NCBI GenBank assembly: GCA_014649355.1
Contig: BMSW01000008.1
Location: 124,001 to 188,000, forward strand
Origin: Streptomyces althioticus
Lineage (GTDB): Bacteria; Actinomycetota; Actinomycetes; Streptomycetales; Streptomycetaceae
Length of the DNA stretch: 64,000 bases
Reading direction: 5' to 3'
The translations under genes and the position numbers were made by a program. This document shows positions 8,187 through 14,983 of this stretch, one piece after another; position 1 is the first letter of the stretch, and each line of letters opens with the position of its first letter. The notes below the pieces were generated by a model. It saw only the letters and a program-made list of their open reading frames with translations, was not told the origin of the DNA and made no database searches.

Positions 8187-9209
8187 TCACGTCAGCGCCT
8201 CCTGCGCGCTGCTCAACAGCTCGGCCGGCCGCACCGGTCTGCGCTCCCGCCGCGACCGCTCGCACGCCTCCGCGATCAGCAGCGCCCGCAGGGCCTCACG
8301 GCCGTCGCACGGGTTGGGCCGCTCGCCCCGCACCACCTCGACGAACGCGACCAGTTCGGCCTCGTACGCGGGCCCGAACCGCTCCAGGAAGCCGGTCCAC
8401 GGCTTGTCCGCCGCGGGCGGTCCCGTCGGCTCGGTGGACGCGATGGGCGTACGGTCGTCGAGGCCGACGACGATCTGGTCGCGCTCCCCGGCGAGCTCCA
8501 TGCGCACGTCGTAGCCGGCGCCGTTCATCCGGGTCCCGGTGACGGTGGCGAGGGTGCCGTCGTCGAGGGTGAGCAGCACCGCGCCCGTGTCGACGTCGCC
8601 CGTCTCGCGGAACACCGGCGGCCCCGCGTCCGACCCGGTGGCGTACACGTCGACGACCTCGCGGCCGGTCACCCAGCGCAGGATGTCGAAGTCGTGGATG
8701 AGCGTGTCCCGGTACAGCCCGCCCGACTGCGCCAGGTGGGAGGGGGCCGGCGGCTCGGCGTCGCTGGTCATCGCGCGCACCGTGTGGAGCCGCCCCAGCC
8801 TGCCCGTCCGTACCGCCTCGCGGGCGCCCGTGTATCCCCGGTCGAACCGCCGCTGGAAGCCCATCTGAAGGACCGTCCCGGCGGTCTCCACCTCCGTGAT
8901 CGCCTGTAACGTGCCCGCGATGTCCAGGGCGATGGGCTTCTCGCAGAAGACCGGCAGACCCGCGCGCGCCGCCCGCGCGATCAGGTCCGCGTGGGCGGAC
9001 GTGGCCGTGGTGATCACCACGGCGTCGACCCCCCAGGTGTAGATCTCGTCCACCCCCGGCGCCGCCGTCTCACCGAGCCGGTGGGCGAGGGCCTGGGCCC
9101 GCGCCGGATCGACGTCCGTGAGAATGAGGGACCCGACCTCGCGGTGCCTGCTGAGTGTGTGGGCGTGAATGGTGCCGATACGGCCCGTACCGATGACCCC
9201 GATGCGCAT
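8187..9209 (-). CDS. Gfo/Idh/MocA oxidoreductase (inositol dehydrogenase-like)
   Basis: 340 residues. The N-terminal Rossmann fold has GTGRIGTIHA at about 7-16. The family EKP motif (CEKPIALD) is at about 91, and the C-terminal domain has a catalytic HDFDILRW segment. This is the pattern of myo-inositol 2-dehydrogenase and related sugar dehydrogenases, oxidising a polyol with NAD(P). It is divergent from a GntR-HutC regulator across a 101-bp gap holding TGTCCGGACA, so it is probably controlled by that regulator. Inositol is a guess; other cyclitols or sugars are possible. Confidence 0.82.
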   Translation of the reverse strand: MRIGVIGTGRIGTIHAHTLSRHREVGSLILTDVDPARAQALAHRLGETAAPGVDEIYTWGVDAVVITTATSAHADLIARAARAGLPVFCEKPIALDIAGTLQAITEVETAGTVLQMGFQRRFDRGYTGAREAVRTGRLGRLHTVRAMTSDAEPPAPSHLAQSGGLYRDTLIHDFDILRWVTGREVVDVYATGSDAGPPVFRETGDVDTGAVLLTLDDGTLATVTGTRMNGAGYDVRMELAGERDQIVVGLDDRTPIASTEPTGPPAADKPWTGFLERFGPAYEAELVAFVEVVRGERPNPCDGREALRALLIAEACERSRRERRPVRPAELLSSAQEALT

Positions 9210-9250
9210 GGAAACAAAGTGGGGCTCGCGCCGCTCCCTGTCAATGCGTA

Positions 9251-9260
9251 TGTCCGGACA
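9251..9260. promoter_or_regulatory. TGTCCGGACA palindrome, candidate GntR operator
   Basis: A 10-bp perfect palindrome lies in the gap between the divergent oxidoreductase and GntR genes. The same core recurs as a 16-bp palindrome at 10102-10117, supporting recognition by one regulator. Confidence 0.65.
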
Positions 9261-9310
9261 ACCGAACTACACGACTTCCCGTCAACAGCCCACGCCGATA
9301 CGCTCGCTCC

Positions 9311-10075
9311 GTGCCGAAACCAGAAGTGGACCCGACCGTGCAGCTGGAGCTGAGCGTGGACCGCGGCTCCCCCGTGCCGTTGTACTTCCAGCTGGCCCAG
9401 CAGCTGGAGTCCGCCATCGAGCACGGCACCCTCACCCCCGGCACCCTGCTGGGCAACGAGATCGAGCTGGCCGCGCGCCTCGGCCTGTCCCGGCCGACCG
9501 TCCGCCAGGCCATCCAGTCGCTCGTCGACAAGGGCCTGCTGGTGCGCCGCCGCGGCGTCGGCACCCAGGTCGTGCACAGCAAGGTCAAGCGCCCGCTGGA
9601 CCTGAGCAGCCTCTACGACGACCTGGAGTCGGCCGGCCAGCGCCCCACCACCACCGTGCTGGTCAACACCATGGTCGCCGCGTCCGCCGAGGTCGCCGCC
9701 GCGCTCGGGGTGGCCGAGGGCGGCGAGGTGCACCGCGTCGAGCGGCTGCGCTCCGCGCACGGCGAGCCCATCGCGTACCTGTGCAACTACCTCCCGTCCG
9801 GCCTGCTCGACCTGGACACCGGCCAGCTCGAGGCCACCGGCCTGTACCGGCTTATGCGGGCCGCGGGGATCACCCTGCACAGCGCCCGTCAGACCATCGG
9901 CGCGCGGGCCGCCACCGCCGTCGAGGCCGAGCGGCTGCGCGAACAGGCCGGGGCCCCGCTGCTCACCATGCAGCGGGTCACCTTCGACGACACCGGGCGC
10001 GCGGTGGAGTACGGAACGCACACCTACCGGCCCTCGCGGTACTCCTTCGAGTTCCAGCTGCTCGTACGGAACTGA
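9311..10075 (+). CDS. GntR-family regulator, HutC subfamily
   Basis: 254 residues. The N-terminal winged helix (GNEIELAARLGLSRPTVRQA at about 54-73) is followed by a UTRA effector domain (about 100-250) ending RYSFEFQLLVRN. GTG 9311 follows a GATACG-like -10 at about 9297-9302, so it may be leaderless. It is flanked by two copies of a TGTCCGGACA-core palindrome, one before the gene and one before the ROK kinase. It probably regulates itself, the divergent dehydrogenase and the downstream kinase in response to a sugar or sugar phosphate. Confidence 0.87.
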   Translation: MPKPEVDPTVQLELSVDRGSPVPLYFQLAQQLESAIEHGTLTPGTLLGNEIELAARLGLSRPTVRQAIQSLVDKGLLVRRRGVGTQVVHSKVKRPLDLSSLYDDLESAGQRPTTTVLVNTMVAASAEVAAALGVAEGGEVHRVERLRSAHGEPIAYLCNYLPSGLLDLDTGQLEATGLYRLMRAAGITLHSARQTIGARAATAVEAERLREQAGAPLLTMQRVTFDDTGRAVEYGTHTYRPSRYSFEFQLLVRN

Positions 10076-10101
10076 ACCGGGCCCCGGCGTCCCGGTCGTC
10101 G

Positions 10102-10117
10102 CATTGTCCGGACAATG
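10102..10117. promoter_or_regulatory. 16-bp perfect palindrome CATTGTCCGGACAATG, candidate GntR operator
   Basis: It lies between the GntR gene and the ROK kinase, about 168 bp before the kinase start, and extends the TGTCCGGACA core found at 9251. Shape and size fit HutC-subfamily operators. Confidence 0.7.
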
Positions 10118-10284
10118 TGACGCGATCCACAGGCGTACGGTGGGCGCGCGCCGGCCGGTGCGGACGCGAACGGCGGAGGGCCCGCCTCCGCCCCGCGCCC
10201 ACCCGCTTCCGGTGCCGGATCCGACGGACCCCGTCACCTGCCCGGTACCGCGATCGGGGCCCCCGTGCGGCACAATCGCACCCG

Positions 10285-11436
10285 ATGAGCACCTACCGCG
10301 ACTTCACCGCCCCCATCGGCTCCCGGCGCGCGACCGTCCTGAGAACGGTCGGAACGCGGGAGCGCCGCTCCCACCTGTCGGCGCCCCGGGTGCCGACCGT
10401 GGGCATCGACATCGGCGGCACCAAAGTGATGGCGGGCGTCGTGGACGCCGACGGCAACATCCTGGAGAAGCTCCGGACCGAGACCCCCGACAAGTCCAAG
10501 AGCCCGAAGGTCGTCGAGGACACCATCTGTGAGCTCGTCCTGGACCTCTCCGACCGGCACGACGTGCACGCCGTCGGCATCGGCGCGGCCGGCTGGGTCG
10601 ACGCCGACCGCAACCGGGTCCTCTTCGCCCCCCACCTGTCCTGGCGCAACGAACCCCTGCGCGACCGCCTCGCGGGACGCCTCGCCGTCCCGGTCCTCGT
10701 CGACAACGACGCGAACTCCGCCGCCTGGGCCGAGTGGCGCTTCGGCGCCGGACGCGGCGAGGACAACCTCGTCATGATCACCCTCGGTACCGGCATCGGC
10801 GGCGCCATCCTCGAGGACGGCAAGGTCAAGCGCGGCAAGTACGGCGTCGCCGGCGAGTTCGGCCACATGCAGGTCGTCCCCGGCGGACACCGCTGCCCCT
10901 GCGGCAACCGCGGCTGCTGGGAGCAGTACAGCTCCGGCAACGCCCTGGTGCGCGAGGCCAAGGAGCTGGCCGCCGCCGACTCCCCGGTCGCCTACGGGAT
11001 CATCGAGCACGTCAAGGGCAACATCGGCGACATCAGCGGCCCGATGATCACCGAGCTGGCCCGCGAGGGCGACGCCATGTGCATCGAGCTGCTCCAGGAC
11101 ATCGGCCAGTGGCTCGGCGTCGGCATCGCCAACCTGGCCGCCGCCCTCGACCCCTCCTGCTTCGTCATCGGCGGCGGCGTCTCCGCGGCCGACGACCTGC
11201 TCATCGGTCCCGCCCGGGACGCCTTCAAGCGGCACCTCACCGGGCGCGGCTACCGCCCCGAGGCCCGCGTCGTGCGCGCCCAGCTCGGTCCCGAGGCCGG
11301 CATGGTCGGCGCCGCCGACCTGGCCCGCCTGGTCGCCCGCCGCTTCCGCCGCGCCAAGCGCCGCCGGGTCGAACGGTACGAGCGCTACGAGAAGTTCGCG
11401 GAGGCCGCCCGCCGTTCCGCCTCGGAGTCGCTGTGA
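10285..11436 (+). CDS. ROK-family sugar kinase (glucokinase-like)
   Basis: About 383 residues. The nucleotide-binding loop GIDIGGTKVMAGV is at about residues 40-52, catalytic Asp in LVDNDANSAAW, the TLGTGIGGAI phosphate loop, and the ROK zinc motif HRCPCGNRGCWEQYSSG. It phosphorylates a hexose, most likely glucose. An unusual ~35-residue N-terminal extension and a very basic C-terminal tail (RRFRRAKRRRVERYERYEKF) lie outside the core. ATG 10285 follows a CACAAT-like -10 by nine nt (possibly leaderless). The next gene overlaps its stop by 4 nt. Confidence 0.85.
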   Translation: MSTYRDFTAPIGSRRATVLRTVGTRERRSHLSAPRVPTVGIDIGGTKVMAGVVDADGNILEKLRTETPDKSKSPKVVEDTICELVLDLSDRHDVHAVGIGAAGWVDADRNRVLFAPHLSWRNEPLRDRLAGRLAVPVLVDNDANSAAWAEWRFGAGRGEDNLVMITLGTGIGGAILEDGKVKRGKYGVAGEFGHMQVVPGGHRCPCGNRGCWEQYSSGNALVREAKELAAADSPVAYGIIEHVKGNIGDISGPMITELAREGDAMCIELLQDIGQWLGVGIANLAAALDPSCFVIGGGVSAADDLLIGPARDAFKRHLTGRGYRPEARVVRAQLGPEAGMVGAADLARLVARRFRRAKRRRVERYERYEKFAEAARRSASESL

Positions 11437-12026
11437 CGGGCGTCATTCCTTCGCCGAACGACCCCGGCCGCCCCGACGGGCAGGGCGGGGCGCACCCCGG
11501 TGAGGACCGGCGGCACATGATCCGGCGCCGCGCCCTCACCCTGCTGATCATCGTCCTGCTCATCGGCATCCCGGCCGGCTACCTGGTGATCTCCGCCAAC
11601 CAGAGCCGGGCCAGCGGCAAGGACAAGGAGGCGAAGTACTCGGCGACCGGCCTCACCGAGGGCTGGCCGTCCAAGCTCCAGCGCCGCATCTACCAGGTGC
11701 CCGTGCCGCACCCGGCCTGGTGGGTCGCCTCGTACGAGACGAACAACTGGAAGACCAGCCGCCTCTACGTCGAGTTCGAGACCAGCGACGTGGGGCTGAC
11801 CGCCTTCCTCACCAGCATGGGCATGTCGGGGAAGGACCTGAAGAAGGACCACCTCCCCATCGGCGAGCGCGACCGCAACGTCACCGGCTGGACGTTCGAC
11901 GGCCCCGGCACCTGGTCCGGCCTGGTGCACAAGCAGAAGAACCCCGCGCCCACGCACGACGTCGTCGTCAACCACGACAAACCCGGCTACCCGCGCGTGT
12001 ACGTCGTGGCCCGCACGGTGCCGTAG
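11433..12026 (+). CDS. membrane-anchored protein of unknown function
   Basis: About 197 residues. A polar N-terminus (about 28 residues) is followed by basic MIRRRA, one membrane helix (about 35-53) and a ~140-residue outside domain rich in aromatics (VPHPAWWVASYETNNWKTSRLYVEFET). GTG 11433 overlaps the ROK kinase stop (GTGA), so it is translationally coupled to it. No family recognised. The coupling suggests a role linked to sugar uptake or sensing, but nothing in the sequence proves this. Confidence 0.75.
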   Translation: MTGVIPSPNDPGRPDGQGGAHPGEDRRHMIRRRALTLLIIVLLIGIPAGYLVISANQSRASGKDKEAKYSATGLTEGWPSKLQRRIYQVPVPHPAWWVASYETNNWKTSRLYVEFETSDVGLTAFLTSMGMSGKDLKKDHLPIGERDRNVTGWTFDGPGTWSGLVHKQKNPAPTHDVVVNHDKPGYPRVYVVARTVP

Positions 12027-12124
12027 AGCGTCTCCCGGCCCGGCCGCCGGAGCCGATTGTCGGACCCCGCCCGTAGAGTCGAAGACGACTGGTCCGACGG
12101 ACGGGCGGGGAGGTGACAAGGCGT

Positions 12125-14983
12125 ATGGGCGAGGCGACGGTGACGGCCGAAGGCGCCGCGACGGCCGGCGGGCTCGTCGCGTCGTCGCTGCCGGCCGTGT
12201 TCCTGCCCGCACCCCTCCCGCGCGACGGCCGGATCGCCTTCTACGACCCCGAGGGCGCGGACGCGCCCCCGGGGTCCGGGGACGCCCGGCGTACGGACCT
12301 CACCGTCGTGCGTCCGCACGGCGCGCGTGTGCGCCGCCGTACCGTCCCCGCGCTGACCCTGCCCGTGGACGAGGCCCTGCCCCTGCTGGTCCGCGCCCGG
12401 CACGACCCGGCGGCCCACCCGGCCACCGCCTGCTGGGGCGCCGCCGCCCTGCACGCCCTGCGCCTCACCGCCCGGGGCCGCCTGCTGCCCGGCCTCACCG
12501 CCGACGGGTACGACGCCTGGCGCGCCGGCCCGCTCGAACCGGACGACGTGACCCACCTGCGCGCGGTCGCCGCCGCCCTCCCGTACGAGGGCCACGCGGT
12601 GCCGCTGCCCGGCCCGGGCCCCCTGCGCCTGCCCCGGCCGGAGGCGCTGGTCCGCGCCTTCCTCGACGCCGTCGCCGACACCCTGCCCCGCACGCCCGCC
12701 GCGCCCTACGCCTCCGGACTGCCGTTCGCCGCGCGGCGGCCCCAGCGGCTGCCCGACGCCCGGGACTGGGCCGCGGAGGTCGCCGCCGGCATGGACGCGG
12801 GCGTCCGGATCTCGCTCCGCCTGGACCTGTCCGCGCACGACCTCTTCGACGCCGACGGTGCCGCCGGCGGCAGCGGCGCGCGCGGCGCGGGAGCGGCGAT
12901 CGTGCAGGTGCACAGCCTGTCCGACCCGACGCTCGTGGCCGACGCGGCGGCCCTCTGGTCCGGCGAGGCCGACCACGGCTTCGGACCCCGCGCGCGCGTG
13001 GACGCCGCCCTCGCGGTACGCCGCGCGGCCCGCGTCTGGCCCCCGCTGGACCGGCTCGCCGACCAGGACGTGCCGGACGTCCTCGCCCTGTCCGAGGACG
13101 AGCTGAGCGACCTGCTCGGCGTGGCGGCCACCCGGCTCGCCGCGGCCGGGGTCGCCGTGCACTGGCCGCGCGACCTCGCCCAGGACCTCACGGCCACGGC
13201 CGTCGTCCGCTCCGCGCCCGGCTCCGCGACCGACGGCACCGGCTTCTTCGAGAGCGAGGACCTGCTGCGCTTCGGCTGGCAGATCGCCCTCGGCGGCGAC
13301 CCGCTCAGCGAGGCCGAGATGGACGCCCTGGCCGAGGCACACCGCCCGGTCGTCCGGCTCCGCGACCAGTGGGTGCTGGTCGACCCCGCCCTCGTCCGCA
13401 AGGCCCGCAAACGCGACCTGGGGCTGCTCGACCCCGTCGACGCGCTGTCCGTCGCCCTCACCGGCGAGGCGGAGGTCGACGGCGAGACGGTGGAAGCGGT
13501 GCCCGCCGGGACGCTGGCCGCCCTCCGCGACCGCCTCACCGCCGGCGTGCGGCCCGCCGCACCCCCGCCCGGCCTCGACGCCACCCTCCGCGACTACCAG
13601 CTCCGCGGCCTGGCCTGGCTGGACCTCATGACCTCCCTCGGCCTGGGCGGCTGCCTCGCCGACGACATGGGCCTCGGCAAGACCGTCACCCTCATCGCCC
13701 TGCACCTGAAGCGGGCCCGCACCGAGCCCACGCTCGTGGTGTGCCCGGCGTCCCTGCTCGGCAACTGGCAGCGGGAGATCACCCGGTTCGCGCCCGGCGT
13801 CCCCGTCCGCCGCTTCCACGGCCCCGACCGCACGCTCGACGACCTGGACGGCGGCTTCGTCCTCACCACCTACGGCACCATGCGCTCCGCCGCCCCCACC
13901 CTCGCGGAACAGCGGTGGGGCATGGTCGTCGCCGACGAGGCGCAGCACGTCAAGAACCCGCACTCGGCGACCGCCAAGGCCCTGCGCACCATCCCGGCGC
14001 CCGCCCGGGTGGCCCTCACCGGCACGCCCGTGGAGAACAACCTCTCCGAGCTGTGGGCCCTCCTCGACTGGACCACCCCCGGCCTCCTCGGCCCCCTCAA
14101 GTCCTTCCGCGCCCGGCACGCGCGCGCGGTGGAGACCGGCGAGGACGAGCAGGCGGTCGAGCGGCTGGCCCGCCTGGTCCGGCCCTTCCTGCTGCGGCGC
14201 AAGAAGTCCGACCCGGGCATCGTCCCCGAGCTGCCGCCCAAGACGGAGACGGACCACCCGGTGCCGCTCACCCGGGAACAGGCCGCGCTGTACGAGGCGG
14301 TGGTGCGGGAGTCGATGATCGCCATCGAGACCGCCCAGGGGATGGGGCGCCGCGGGCTGGTGCTGAAGCTGCTGACCTCGCTCAAGCAGATCTGCGACCA
14401 CCCCGCGCTGTACCTCAAGGAGGAGCAGGCTCCGGCCGGCGACCGCCTCGCCGCCCGCTCCGGCAAACTCGCCCTCCTCGACGAGCTGCTGGACACGGTG
14501 CTCGCGGAGGACGGCTCCGCCCTCGTCTTCACCCAGTACGTCGGCATGGCCCGCCTGATCACCCGCCACCTCGCCGAGCGCGCCGTCCCCGTCGACCTGC
14601 TGCACGGCGGGACGCCGGTGCCCGAGCGGGAGCGGATGGTGGACCGCTTCCAGAGCGGCGCGGTCCCGGTGCTCGTCCTGTCCCTCAAGGCGGCGGGGAC
14701 GGGACTGAACCTGACCCGCGCGGGGCACGTCGTCCACTTCGACCGCTGGTGGAACCCGGCGGTGGAGGAACAGGCCACCGACCGCGCGTACCGCATCGGC
14801 CAGACCCAGCCCGTCCAGGTGCACCGGCTCGTCACCGAGGGCACGGTGGAGGACCGCATCGCCGAGATGCTCCAGTCCAAGCGGGCCCTCGCCGACGCGA
14901 TCCTCGGCTCGGGCGAGTCGGCCCTGACCGAACTCTCCGACCGCGACCTGTCCGACCTGGTGTCCCTGCGGAGGACGACATGA
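12125..14983 (+). CDS. SNF2-family helicase/ATPase
   Basis: About 952 residues. The N-terminal half matches the SNF2-associated region of bacterial Swi2/Snf2 proteins. The ATPase core has Walker A in DDMGLGKT (about 513-520), DEAQ box (604-607), TGTPVENNLSELW, then the second RecA lobe with HGGTPVPERERM, SLKAAGTGLNL and the RAYRIGQTQPV helicase motif. The start is ATG 12125 after GGGGAGGTGA. A double-stranded-DNA translocase that could remodel protein-DNA complexes, as RapA or HelZ-type proteins do. It overlaps the SWIM gene by 4 nt (ATGA), a coupling I recall as conserved in actinobacteria. Confidence 0.93.
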   Translation: MGEATVTAEGAATAGGLVASSLPAVFLPAPLPRDGRIAFYDPEGADAPPGSGDARRTDLTVVRPHGARVRRRTVPALTLPVDEALPLLVRARHDPAAHPATACWGAAALHALRLTARGRLLPGLTADGYDAWRAGPLEPDDVTHLRAVAAALPYEGHAVPLPGPGPLRLPRPEALVRAFLDAVADTLPRTPAAPYASGLPFAARRPQRLPDARDWAAEVAAGMDAGVRISLRLDLSAHDLFDADGAAGGSGARGAGAAIVQVHSLSDPTLVADAAALWSGEADHGFGPRARVDAALAVRRAARVWPPLDRLADQDVPDVLALSEDELSDLLGVAATRLAAAGVAVHWPRDLAQDLTATAVVRSAPGSATDGTGFFESEDLLRFGWQIALGGDPLSEAEMDALAEAHRPVVRLRDQWVLVDPALVRKARKRDLGLLDPVDALSVALTGEAEVDGETVEAVPAGTLAALRDRLTAGVRPAAPPPGLDATLRDYQLRGLAWLDLMTSLGLGGCLADDMGLGKTVTLIALHLKRARTEPTLVVCPASLLGNWQREITRFAPGVPVRRFHGPDRTLDDLDGGFVLTTYGTMRSAAPTLAEQRWGMVVADEAQHVKNPHSATAKALRTIPAPARVALTGTPVENNLSELWALLDWTTPGLLGPLKSFRARHARAVETGEDEQAVERLARLVRPFLLRRKKSDPGIVPELPPKTETDHPVPLTREQAALYEAVVRESMIAIETAQGMGRRGLVLKLLTSLKQICDHPALYLKEEQAPAGDRLAARSGKLALLDELLDTVLAEDGSALVFTQYVGMARLITRHLAERAVPVDLLHGGTPVPERERMVDRFQSGAVPVLVLSLKAAGTGLNLTRAGHVVHFDRWWNPAVEEQATDRAYRIGQTQPVQVHRLVTEGTVEDRIAEMLQSKRALADAILGSGESALTELSDRDLSDLVSLRRTT

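Noticed and set aside
12090..12125. DasR-type operator before the SNF2 gene (ACTGGTCCGACGG)
   Set aside because: The right half does not match; it is not palindromic over 16 bp.
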